From positions 1 through 15,626 of the forward strand of contig USRP01000024.1 of the NCBI GenBank assembly GCA_900557185.1: a stretch of DNA of 15,626 nucleotides, read 5' to 3'. Both the position numbers and the translations under genes were made by a program. Source of the stretch: an uncultured Mycoplasmatota bacterium. Lineage in GTDB: Bacteria > Bacillota_I > Bacilli_A > RF39 > UBA660. A model generated the notes under the pieces. The model was given only the letters and a program-made list of their open reading frames with translations, ran no database searches and was not told where the DNA came from. This document shows positions 5,276-13,677 of the stretch, one piece after another. Every line of letters starts with the position of its first letter. Position 1 is the stretch's first letter.

Positions 5276-5962
5276 ATGGCCAAGAAGAAAGCAAAGAAAA
5301 AAGTAACTAAAAAACCTGTGAAAATAGAAAATGCTCGTTCTATGAAATTTGCTTTTATTATGATCGTAATCATTGGTGTGATATATCTCATTAGTCCTGA
5401 GAAACAAAAGGAGGAGATTAAAGAAGTCATTCCATCTGTCCATGAAACAGAAACGATTACATTAACAGATGATATTAAAAAAGAATATGAAGATTGGGTA
5501 AAAAGTATTCACGATGGATTAGGAGCAATTAGTACTGGTACTTTAAGAGAGGTAACGGATGAAAATAAATTAAAGTTTTTAATTATTCATCTGAATCATA
5601 CGGATTCTTCGCAAACATATCCACTCTCAGAAGGTAGTCCAATTACTTGTATTCATAAAGAACAAGCCAATACATTGCTTCCAACGTATTTCGCAAATGC
5701 ATTTTCCGATGTTTCTATTTTACAGTATCAAGAAGGAGAGAGTTATCAAAGACCATTTAAGACAGATACTGGTTACTGCTATCAAATTACAGAAGATGAT
5801 TTAAATATCACACTTCCAACTACCTTAACCAGTATGAAATTAGACAAAGAAACGAATATTTATACTTTGACATTTATCGCTGAAGATTCTAATACAGTTT
5901 TAACAATCACACTTAAGATACGAAATAACATGAAATTAATTCAAGAAATATCTTACTTGTAA
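5276..5962 (+). CDS. Lys-rich single-pass membrane protein, unknown function
   Basis: The family was not recognised. The 228-residue protein starts with a highly basic cytoplasmic segment (MAKKKAKKKVTKKPVK), then one hydrophobic helix (about residues 24-40, FAFIMIVIIGVIYLI), a charged linker and an exported domain of about 170 residues. That domain is predicted mixed alpha/beta, with WVKSIHDGL, LIIHLNHT and a long beta-rich end (TNIYTLTFIAE, TVLTITLKIRN). Two cysteines (ITCIHKE, TGYCYQI) in the outside domain could form a disulfide. ATG 5276 gives eight bases of spacing from AGGA (5264-5267); an in-frame ATG at 5270 is only two bases away. The gene has its own promoter and terminator, and no neighbour suggests a role. 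Confidence 0.75.
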   Translation: MAKKKAKKKVTKKPVKIENARSMKFAFIMIVIIGVIYLISPEKQKEEIKEVIPSVHETETITLTDDIKKEYEDWVKSIHDGLGAISTGTLREVTDENKLKFLIIHLNHTDSSQTYPLSEGSPITCIHKEQANTLLPTYFANAFSDVSILQYQEGESYQRPFKTDTGYCYQITEDDLNITLPTTLTSMKLDKETNIYTLTFIAEDSNTVLTITLKIRNNMKLIQEISYL

Positions 5963-5990
5963 AAACGGATGAATCCGTTTTTTTTATTTT
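5962..5990 (+). terminator. Terminator after the membrane-protein gene
   Basis: AAAACGGAT (5962-5970) pairs with ATCCGTTTT (5973-5981), followed by TTTTATTTT. Confidence 0.85.
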
Positions 5991-6004
5991 TTTCTGATTA
6001 TTTG

Positions 6005-6033
6005 TTGAACAAATGTTCGCCGTTTGCTATAAT
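6005..6033 (+). promoter_or_regulatory. addB promoter
   Basis: TTGAAC (6005-6010), 17 bases, TGCTATAAT (-10 TATAAT at 6028-6033). A second weaker extended -10, TGGTAGAAT, lies at 6065-6073. Confidence 0.7.
6006..6019. promoter_or_regulatory. Putative LexA (SOS) box in the addB promoter
   Basis: TGAACAAATGTTCG matches the Bacillota LexA/DinR consensus CGAACRNRYGTTCG at every position but the first. The core GAAC-AAAT-GTTC is a symmetric pair of arms. It overlaps the -35 element and runs into the spacer, a typical repression position. The match is by eye; a chance hit in a palindrome-rich AT region is possible. Confidence 0.6.
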
Positions 6034-6095
6034 GAAATTGTAATCACTATTTATGATTTAGATATGGTAGAATAGATAGAGAAGGGTGTGTTACT

Positions 6096-8474
6096 ATGAC
6101 GAAGTTAATTCTTGCGACTCCAGAAGAAAAATATCGTATATTAAAAGAATTTGAACAACAACAAACATTAGAAGATTTTAAGTTTATCTCTCTTTCGGAA
6201 TTGATTGAGTTGTTTTATGGTACGTATCGTGATGATTATCTGCTAGAGATGCAAAAAAGAGGGTATTTACCAAGTGTTGCGAATGATTTAAAAAATGTAT
6301 TGTGGTATGTAAAAGATAGCAAAAGGGAAAAAATAAAAGAACTATATCACTTGCAACAAGAATTGTTAGAAGAAAAGATTATGATTCCATCTACTTATCA
6401 AAAAGCTTATTTTAAAAAACAACAATTTATGATATGTGGGGAAATGAAATATCAAATACCAACGCATATCTTACATGATTTAGAACAAGAAGGAATTACT
6501 TTGCAATTGCAAGAAGATATGGTTCGTGAAAAACCGATTTCTTATACAGAGTTCTCTGATGTTCGTAATGAATTAAGCACTGTCTGTCTCGACATATTAA
6601 AGAAACATCAAGAACAGATTCCACTCGATCAAATGCATATTTGTAATGTCTCATCTGATTACTTAGGGTTCTGTATTCATTTATTAGAACTATTTCAAAT
6701 TCCATATACAATGAAAGAACAATCATCTATTTATTCACTACCATTCATTCAAGATTTCTTAAAGCAAGTAGAAACACTAGATGGCTCTATCAAGCAAATC
6801 GAAGATATGATTCAGACAATGGTTGTTAAAAACGAAGTAGAGCAAGATGCTTTAGAAAAATTAGCGCGTGTTTATGGAAAGTATCGTCATAATGATACAT
6901 CTATTTCAGTATTTTTACCTGTTCTTATTTATGAGTTAAAACATTTTTATTTAAAACCAGTTCGTGAAAGAAATGCGGTAACAATTGATTCATCATTAGA
7001 AGATTATGGTGAACATGATTATTATTTTGTCGTTGGTTTCAATCAAGAAACGATGCCACCTGTTTCATTAGATTTGGATTATATCAACGATGAAGAAAAA
7101 AGAGAACTTGGTTTTATGGATACAACGACTAAAAATGAACGAAATAAACAAAAAGTAATTGCTTATTTACAAAGTAAAGAAGATTTATGGATTAGCTATG
7201 CAAAGGGAAGTTCATTTGCCAATTTTGAACGTTCTCCTTTATTAGAAATAATAAAAGAAAAAAGAAAAGTTGAAGTGAATACCGAAACATCTATCTATCA
7301 GAATCAGGCATATAATCGTTATTTACTAGCTCGTAGTCTAGATACGTATTATAAATACCAAGAAAAAAATAGTGATTTTGATTCTTTATTTCAACACACA
7401 TTTATTGAAGATTATCAATCTTATCAAAATCAATATCAACAAGTCAACGAAGATTATTTGAAAGAATATGTCAAAGGAGAAATGACACTTTCTTATTCTT
7501 CTATGGATACGTTTTTTCACTGTCCTTTTCGTTTCTATTTGAAACATATTTTAAAAGTACCAGAAAAACCAACTGGGAAAGCAACGATGATAGGGACTTT
7601 CTTTCACGAAGTATTATCTAAATTATATCAAGAAGAAGAGATTGATACTTGTATTGAGAGTTCTATTCACGAAATAGACACATTTACTAAAGAAGAACAA
7701 TTTTATTTAGAAAAGTATAAAAAAGAACTAAAAGAAATATGTATCTATCTAAAAAAAGAATTAAAACGAACAGAATTTGAAGCGAAATATTTTGAAAAAG
7801 AATTTGAAATAGAGTTGGATGAAACAATTAAAATTCGTTTCATGGGTGTGATTGATAAAATTATGACTTTTACGGATGAAGAAGATACCTATGTTATTGT
7901 GATTGATTATAAAACAGGTAATACCAAATTAGATTATAATAAAGTAATCTATGGATTGGATATGCAGTTACTGACTTATTTATACTTCTTAAAACATCAG
8001 CCAATGTTTAGCAATATGAAAGTAGCAGGATTTTACTTACAACACATACTGCCAACTGTTATGAACTATGATGAGAAAAAGAGTTACGCATTACAAAGAG
8101 AACAGTTTTATCAATTAGATGGATATACAAGAAATCAAATTTCATTATTACATCATTTAGACCAACATTATTTAGATGGTGGAATGGTAAAAAGTTTACG
8201 TGTGACTAAAAACAATACTTTTTATTCAACTGCCAAAGTCATCGACGAGGAAACAATGAATCAATTATTAGGTATTGTCGATCAAAATATTCATACTGTT
8301 GTCAAAGCAATTCAACGAGCTGATTTTAAAATCGCACCAATTCAAATTGGCAATGAGAAAAAAGAAGATGCGACAGGTTGTATGTATTGTCAGTATTATG
8401 ATATTTGCTTTAAAAAAGCCAGTGATTATAAAGCAGTAAAAGAATATAAAAACTTAGAATTTTTAGATAGTTGA
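6096..8474 (+). CDS. addB: AddB subunit of AddAB helicase-nuclease (short form)
   Basis: AddB partners AddA to resect DNA double-strand ends for RecA-dependent repair. The 792-residue protein is far shorter than the roughly 1160 of Bacillus AddB. The N-terminus (MTKLILATPEEKYRILKEF) lacks the GxGKT/S Walker A present in Bacillus AddB. The middle has an inactive-helicase-like stretch (DYYFVVGFNQETMPP, residues about 308-322). The C-terminal PD-(D/E)xK nuclease is intact: FFHEVLSKL with H504, VIDK with D587, VIDYKTG with D604 and K606. The Fe-S cysteines C476 (FHCPFRFY), C762, C765 and C771 (CMYCQYYDIC) keep the C...CxxCx5C spacing. ATG 6096 follows AAGGG at about nine bases. addA follows after 74 bases. 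The promoter carries a LexA-like box. Confidence 0.9.
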   Translation: MTKLILATPEEKYRILKEFEQQQTLEDFKFISLSELIELFYGTYRDDYLLEMQKRGYLPSVANDLKNVLWYVKDSKREKIKELYHLQQELLEEKIMIPSTYQKAYFKKQQFMICGEMKYQIPTHILHDLEQEGITLQLQEDMVREKPISYTEFSDVRNELSTVCLDILKKHQEQIPLDQMHICNVSSDYLGFCIHLLELFQIPYTMKEQSSIYSLPFIQDFLKQVETLDGSIKQIEDMIQTMVVKNEVEQDALEKLARVYGKYRHNDTSISVFLPVLIYELKHFYLKPVRERNAVTIDSSLEDYGEHDYYFVVGFNQETMPPVSLDLDYINDEEKRELGFMDTTTKNERNKQKVIAYLQSKEDLWISYAKGSSFANFERSPLLEIIKEKRKVEVNTETSIYQNQAYNRYLLARSLDTYYKYQEKNSDFDSLFQHTFIEDYQSYQNQYQQVNEDYLKEYVKGEMTLSYSSMDTFFHCPFRFYLKHILKVPEKPTGKATMIGTFFHEVLSKLYQEEEIDTCIESSIHEIDTFTKEEQFYLEKYKKELKEICIYLKKELKRTEFEAKYFEKEFEIELDETIKIRFMGVIDKIMTFTDEEDTYVIVIDYKTGNTKLDYNKVIYGLDMQLLTYLYFLKHQPMFSNMKVAGFYLQHILPTVMNYDEKKSYALQREQFYQLDGYTRNQISLLHHLDQHYLDGGMVKSLRVTKNNTFYSTAKVIDEETMNQLLGIVDQNIHTVVKAIQRADFKIAPIQIGNEKKEDATGCMYCQYYDICFKKASDYKAVKEYKNLEFLDS

Positions 8475-8500
8475 GAATCTAAGTATCATCCTAATTTTAA

Positions 8501-8520
8501 CGTGTTTGAATCTGAACACG
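8501..8520 (+). other. Intergenic hairpin between addB and addA
   Basis: CGTGTT (8501-8506) pairs with AACACG (8515-8520). No T tract follows, so it is not a normal terminator. It could tune the transcript between the two genes. Confidence 0.35.
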
Positions 8521-8548
8521 ATAATCAAGAATCGTAGAAGAGGTGATA

Positions 8549-11500
8549 ATGGTGAAACAAAAACCAGTAAATAGTACATGGACGGATGGACAATGGGATG
8601 CAATCGCATCCAGAAATACTTCTATTTTAGTAAGTGCTGGAGCGGGAAGTGGTAAAACAGCTGTCTTAACAGAACGTATTTTAGAAATACTAAAAGAAGG
8701 ACATTCTATTTTAGATTTAATTGTTTTAACATTTACGAATGCAGCAGCCAAAGAAATGAAAGATCGTGTCAAAAAGAAATTACTAGAAGCCATACCAAAT
8801 GGATATCCAGAATTACAAAAAGAATTACAATTATTGGATTTAGCAAGCATTTGTACGTTTGATAGTTTTAGTTTAAATCTGGTTAAAAAATATCACTATC
8901 TTCTCGGGATTGAGAAAGATGTAGCGATTGGTGATGGAATCTTAATTGAAGCTTTAAAACAAGAAAGTATTGATGAGACTTTTGAAACTTTTTATGAGCA
9001 AGAAAATCTGGAGTTTTTAAAGTTATTAGATACTTTTACTGTAAAGGATGACACAAAAGTACGTAAGATTATTTTAAATCTGGCCAATTCTTTTACTAGT
9101 CGCATACATATTGAACAAGAGTTAGAAGATTGTTATCAGGCATGCAATCGTGAAGAGATTCAAAAACAATTAGATCAATATGTAGAAGAAATCAAAAACC
9201 AAGTAAAAGCAGTCATCGAAGATATCAATCAGGACTTAGAAAGTGCTCCAGAACCATTGGTGCCAATATTAGAACAATTAAAAACAGAAATTGAACCATA
9301 TCAAAATACATATGAGGAAATTGCTTCTGTCTTTCGCACTATCAAATTACCATCGTTACCACGTTCTAAAGAAATCGATGATGATATCAAAGATAAGATG
9401 AAAGAAATTTATCAAGATATTAAAAAACAGATTCAAGAAATTACAAGTCTTTGTGTTTATTCAAATCAGGAATCATATATTGAAGAAGTATTAAAAACCA
9501 AAGAGACAATTGGTATTTTAAAAGATATATTAAAAGTTTACTTTGAAAAATTATTGATGAAGAAAAAGAAACAAAATATATATGAATTTCACGACATCGG
9601 ACGTTTTGCGATTCAACTTTTAGAAGAACATGAAGATATAAGAACATATTATCAGAAGCATATTTATGAAATTATGATTGATGAGTATCAAGATACCAAT
9701 GATATTGGAACTTATTTTGTATCGATGATTGAAAATAATAATGTGTATACAGTAGGGGATGTCAAACAATCGATTTATCGTTTTAGAAATGCCAATCCTA
9801 ACATATTTATGAATAAATTTTATCGCTATCAAAAAAATGATGGAGGAAAATTAATTACTCTTTCTAAAAACTTCCGTTCGAGAAAAGAAGTAGTTGATGC
9901 GATTAATTTTATTTTCCAAGCGGTCATGGATGAGAAGGTAGGGGGCGTTCATTATTTCAATCAAGAAGAAATGATTTTTGGTAATCTATCTTATGAGAAA
10001 GTGAAAGATAAGAATACAAATTATGAGATTGAAGTATTAGATTATGCTTATAAAGAAAGTGAAGAAGCGAAAAGATATCGTAAAGAAGAAATCGAAGCAT
10101 TTATGATTGCCCAAGATATTAAAAAACGTATTGCCAATCGTGAAATGATTCAAGATAAAGGTACACTGCGTCCAGTTACTTATTCTGACTTTGCTATATT
10201 ACAAGACCGTAAGACAAACTTTGATTTATATAAAACTATTTTCACTTATTTAGGGATTCCGATTACCATTCATAAAGAAGAATCATTTTATGCGACAGAT
10301 GTCATTTATACTGTTAAAAGTATGATTCAATTAATTGATTGTATCGCTAGGAGAAAAGATACAAAAGAAGCAGTTCTTCATCCTTTTCTATCGCTTTCTC
10401 GTTCCTTTTTGGGAGGAGTAAGTGATGATAGTATTTTCCGTTTATTAAATCGTTCTAAACAAGAGGGAAGAACTATCTTTCAATGTATGCAAGATGAAAG
10501 TGATTTCATGCTTCTGTATGAGAAATTAAATCATCTTGCTCATTATTCTAAAACCCATACCATCTCTTCTCTCATGAGGGAAATCTATCACACTTTTCAA
10601 CTGTTTGATGCTGTCATTCAATTAGGAGATGTGGAACTCAATAGTGATAAATTAGTATTCCTCTTGAATTTATCTAAAACACTAGAACAAAATGGTTATG
10701 ACTTGAGAAAATTAGTGACATATTTTGAACAATTAGATACCAATACATTAGATGTTAGTTTTGATGTAAAAAAAGAAAGCAATGTCGATGCTGTCAATTT
10801 AATGACCATTCATAAGTCAAAAGGACTAGAATTCCCAATTTGTTATTTTTCTGGTTTAACAAAATTATTTTCGAAAGCGGATACCAAGGAACGTTTCTTA
10901 TATCAAAAAGATTTTGGTATGATTGTTCCATACTTTGATGATGGAATTCGTGAAACCTTCTATAAAAAATTATTTATTTCTAAAAATGAGTTAGATGATA
11001 TTTCCGAAAAAATCCGTGTATTTTATGTTGCTCTTACCAGAGCCAAAGAAAAAATTATTTTAGTAGCACCCATGAGTGATGCGAAAGATGTAAAACCTTT
11101 TGTTCAAATTGTTCCGGAGAGAATTCGTAAGCATTATAAGAGTTTATATGATATCATCGTATCAATTAAAGAATTACTAACACCATATACAACGCATATT
11201 TCGTTAGAACAATTACAATTGACAAAAGATTATGATCAGAGTCATTTTGAAGTATTAGATACCAAAGTCGTTGAACCTTTGACCAATCTATTGTCTATCA
11301 AAGAAGAAAAAGAAGTTCTGACACATTCTACTTTCTCTCATAAACCAACCAAGATATCTTTTGATGATATGGATAAAATGGAAGTAGGAACAAAAATGCA
11401 TCTTTATTTAGAAATGATGGATTTTCACCATCCTGAAGAAAGCCTATCCTTTTTAAATTTAAATGCGTTTGAAGAGAAAAAAATAAAAGCTTTCCTCCAA

Positions 11501-11779
11501 GTAGAATTTATGAAACAGATTAATGACTATCAAGTATTTCACGAGTATGAATTTATTCATACAACGGATGAAGGGGAAAGTAACGGAATTATCGACTTAT
11601 TACTAGTAGGAGAGAAAGATGCGATTATTGTAGATTATAAATTAAAAGAAATTCATAAAAAAGAATATCTGGAACAAGTAAGGGGGTATATGAATTATAT
11701 CGAAGAGAAACTACATATCCCGGTATCTGGATATTTATATTCTATTTTAGATGAAACTTATCTCGTTGTAGAACAGTAA
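8549..11779 (+). CDS. addA: AddA subunit of AddAB helicase-nuclease
   Basis: AddA is the 3'-5' UvrD-like motor and one nuclease of the AddAB complex. In 1076 residues all helicase motifs are visible: Q15 in TDGQWDAI, Walker A SAGAGSGKT with K36, motif Ia TFTNAAAKEM, motif II IDEYQDT with D378-E379, motif III GDVKQSIYRFR, motif IV NFRSRKEV, motif V TIHKSKGLEFP, motif VI VFYVALTRAKEK. The C-terminal RecB-type nuclease has H951 (VGTKMHLYLEM), D1016 (GIIDLLL), D1029 and K1031 (VDYKLKE), and QVRGY. ATG 8549 follows AGAGGTGAT; the in-frame GTG 8543 overlaps that site. The length is somewhat below the usual 1200 or so. No terminator separates it from addB, so the two are probably co-transcribed. Confidence 0.95.
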   Translation: MVKQKPVNSTWTDGQWDAIASRNTSILVSAGAGSGKTAVLTERILEILKEGHSILDLIVLTFTNAAAKEMKDRVKKKLLEAIPNGYPELQKELQLLDLASICTFDSFSLNLVKKYHYLLGIEKDVAIGDGILIEALKQESIDETFETFYEQENLEFLKLLDTFTVKDDTKVRKIILNLANSFTSRIHIEQELEDCYQACNREEIQKQLDQYVEEIKNQVKAVIEDINQDLESAPEPLVPILEQLKTEIEPYQNTYEEIASVFRTIKLPSLPRSKEIDDDIKDKMKEIYQDIKKQIQEITSLCVYSNQESYIEEVLKTKETIGILKDILKVYFEKLLMKKKKQNIYEFHDIGRFAIQLLEEHEDIRTYYQKHIYEIMIDEYQDTNDIGTYFVSMIENNNVYTVGDVKQSIYRFRNANPNIFMNKFYRYQKNDGGKLITLSKNFRSRKEVVDAINFIFQAVMDEKVGGVHYFNQEEMIFGNLSYEKVKDKNTNYEIEVLDYAYKESEEAKRYRKEEIEAFMIAQDIKKRIANREMIQDKGTLRPVTYSDFAILQDRKTNFDLYKTIFTYLGIPITIHKEESFYATDVIYTVKSMIQLIDCIARRKDTKEAVLHPFLSLSRSFLGGVSDDSIFRLLNRSKQEGRTIFQCMQDESDFMLLYEKLNHLAHYSKTHTISSLMREIYHTFQLFDAVIQLGDVELNSDKLVFLLNLSKTLEQNGYDLRKLVTYFEQLDTNTLDVSFDVKKESNVDAVNLMTIHKSKGLEFPICYFSGLTKLFSKADTKERFLYQKDFGMIVPYFDDGIRETFYKKLFISKNELDDISEKIRVFYVALTRAKEKIILVAPMSDAKDVKPFVQIVPERIRKHYKSLYDIIVSIKELLTPYTTHISLEQLQLTKDYDQSHFEVLDTKVVEPLTNLLSIKEEKEVLTHSTFSHKPTKISFDDMDKMEVGTKMHLYLEMMDFHHPEESLSFLNLNAFEEKKIKAFLQVEFMKQINDYQVFHEYEFIHTTDEGESNGIIDLLLVGEKDAIIVDYKLKEIHKKEYLEQVRGYMNYIEEKLHIPVSGYLYSILDETYLVVEQ

Positions 11780-11796
11780 TATACTGTTCTTTTTTA
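11770..11796 (+). terminator. Terminator after addA, overlapping its stop
   Basis: AGAACAGTA (11770-11778) pairs with TACTGTTCT (11782-11790), then a T run to 11796. The stop codon TAA 11777-11779 lies in the stem-loop. Confidence 0.85.
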
Positions 11797-11804
11797 TGTA
11801 GAAA

Positions 11805-11816
11805 ACTCATATGAGT
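11805..11816. promoter_or_regulatory. 12-bp perfect palindrome upstream of the RNase J-like promoter
   Basis: ACTCATATGAGT is fully self-complementary and lies 17 bases before the -35. It could be an operator, but no regulator is recognised. Confidence 0.3.
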
Positions 11817-11833
11817 ATGAAGGTTTTAGAAAA

Positions 11834-11862
11834 TAGACAATTTGTAAAATATTTGATATAAT
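11834..11862 (+). promoter_or_regulatory. Promoter of the RNase J-like gene
   Basis: TAGACA (11834-11839), 17 bases, then TGATATAAT (-10 TATAAT at 11857-11862). A good sigma-A match with extended -10. Confidence 0.7.
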
Positions 11863-11906
11863 GTTTAAGTCTTTTAACATGAAAAAAAAGAAAGGAGAGA
11901 TTATTT

Positions 11907-13553
11907 TTGAGTAAAATAAAAATATTTAGTCTTGGTGGATTAAATGAAAATGGTAAAAATATGTATATTGTAGAAGTCGACCAAGATATTTTTGTATTTG
12001 ATGCCGGGTTAAAAAATGCAGATGATAATATGTTAGGTGTAGATTATATTTTGCCTAATTACGATTATTTAAAAGAGAATATCGAACGTGTGAAAGGGGT
12101 GTTTATTACCCATGGACACGATGAACAATTAGGAGCATTACCAGATATTTTAAAAGATTTACCTAATTTAAAAATATATGGAACTAAATTTACACTAGAA
12201 ATATTAAAAGAAGAATTAGATAATTCTGAGATTAAAAATGCGAAATTAATGGAGATTAAAGCGCATCGTAAAATTAATTTTGGAAAGAATAGTGTATTTC
12301 CAATTAGTTTAAGTCATTCTGTACCAGATACAGTAGGATATGTATTAAATACTGATCAAGGAGCAATTGTCTATACAGGTAATTTTATGTTTGATCCTAG
12401 TATGGTAGGTAATTATCAAACGGATATTGGAAAACTTGCTTATATTGGTAAAAAAGGTGTTTTATGTTTAATGAGTGAATCTTTATATGCACCAAGAAAA
12501 GGCTTTACATCGCCAAATCATCGTATTCAATCACTTGTTAATGAAACATTATATAAATACGAAGGAAGAGTTATTTTCCACGTTTCCAGTACGCAATTAT
12601 ATCGTATTCAAGAAATATTCAATTCCATTATGGATACAGATCGTAATATCGTAATTATGGGACGTCATTTGGAACATTTAATTCATATGGCAATTGATCA
12701 AAACTATATCTCATTTGATAAATCACGTATTCAAAACTTAAAACATTTAAATGATAAAAATATTTTAGTATTGGTATCAGATGAAAGAGAAAAACCATAT
12801 TCTAATATTAAACGTATTTTAAGAGGATATGATAAATTCTTAAAATTAACTGATAAAGATACCATTGTATTCGCATCTCCTGTATATGAGGGAATGGAAA
12901 GAACAGTTGCGAAGATATTCGATAATATTTCTAGAATTGGTGCGAATTTCGTAGAAGTATCAGGTAAGAAATATTTAGATCAACATGCTTCATCCGAAGA
13001 CTTAATGATGATGATTTCATTAATGCAACCAAAATATTACTTTCCAGTGATTGGGGAATACCGTCATCAAGTAGAAAATGCCAAAGTAGCGCTACAAGTT
13101 GGTATGAACGAAGAAAATGTTTTATTAAAATTAAATGGACAAATCGCTACATTTATCGATGGAAAATTGATTGATAAAAATGAATCTGTAAAAGTAGATG
13201 ATATTTTAGTAGATGGTAAAACAGTAGGAGATGTTGGTGAACTTGTATTAAAAGATCGTGAACTTTTAAGTGATAATGGAATTGTGATTGTCAGTGCTAC
13301 AATTGATCGTACGACAAAACAAATTTTAGCTGGTCCAGAAATTTTAACCCGTGGTTTTATTTATGTAAAAGATAATATTGATTTAATTAAAGAAGCTGAA
13401 AAGATTTCTTTAGAAGTAATCAATGAGAATACAAAACCAAATTATATTGAATTTAATAAAATCAAATCTGGTATTCGTGATAAGTTAGGTAAATACTTAT
13501 ACCAAGAAACAGAATGTAAACCGATGATTTTAATTGTCGTTCAAGAAGTTTAA
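11907..13553 (+). CDS. RNase J-family protein with degenerate active site (RNase J2-like)
   Basis: The 548-residue protein has the full RNase J plan of metallo-beta-lactamase, beta-CASP and C-terminal domains, at the usual length. RNase J enzymes process and degrade mRNA, in Bacillota as J1/J2 complexes. Metal-site residues are changed: the HxHxDH motif reads H69-G-H71-D-E73-Q74 in THGHDEQLGALP, so the Asp and second His are Glu and Gln. The later TGDF Asp is Asn (N159, TGNFMFD), and the VHGEYR His is Ile (I382, VIGEYR). H137 (SHSVPD) and H360 (QHASSEDL) are kept. This pattern suggests little or no catalysis, as in RNase J2, with a role as partner of a J1 enzyme encoded elsewhere. Start TTG 11907 has AGGAGAG seven bases upstream. 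Own promoter and terminator. Confidence 0.88.
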   Translation: MSKIKIFSLGGLNENGKNMYIVEVDQDIFVFDAGLKNADDNMLGVDYILPNYDYLKENIERVKGVFITHGHDEQLGALPDILKDLPNLKIYGTKFTLEILKEELDNSEIKNAKLMEIKAHRKINFGKNSVFPISLSHSVPDTVGYVLNTDQGAIVYTGNFMFDPSMVGNYQTDIGKLAYIGKKGVLCLMSESLYAPRKGFTSPNHRIQSLVNETLYKYEGRVIFHVSSTQLYRIQEIFNSIMDTDRNIVIMGRHLEHLIHMAIDQNYISFDKSRIQNLKHLNDKNILVLVSDEREKPYSNIKRILRGYDKFLKLTDKDTIVFASPVYEGMERTVAKIFDNISRIGANFVEVSGKKYLDQHASSEDLMMMISLMQPKYYFPVIGEYRHQVENAKVALQVGMNEENVLLKLNGQIATFIDGKLIDKNESVKVDDILVDGKTVGDVGELVLKDRELLSDNGIVIVSATIDRTTKQILAGPEILTRGFIYVKDNIDLIKEAEKISLEVINENTKPNYIEFNKIKSGIRDKLGKYLYQETECKPMILIVVQEV

Positions 13554-13585
13554 AAGCAATAGAACGCGCTATTGCTTTTTATTTT
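13552..13585 (+). terminator. Terminator after the RNase J-like gene
   Basis: AAAAGCAATAG (13552-13562) pairs with CTATTGCTTTT (13569-13579) around AACGCG, then TATTTT. Confidence 0.88.
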
Positions 13586-13646
13586 GCTATCTTTTTCTCA
13601 TAACCAATACAATTGTACGATAGGTCTTTTAGATGGTATGGAAATG

Positions 13647-13655
13647 TGTTATAAT
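13647..13655 (+). promoter_or_regulatory. miaB promoter, extended -10
   Basis: TGTTATAAT is a perfect extended -10 about 23 bases before ATG 13678. No strong -35. It rules out the in-frame upstream ATG at 13633. Confidence 0.6.
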
Positions 13656-13677
13656 ACACAAGGAAGTTGGTGATAAA

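Noticed and set aside
8497..8850. Minus-strand 117-codon frame over the start of addA
   Set aside because: It lies opposite the Walker A region of addA, shows no recognisable domain, and is a shadow.
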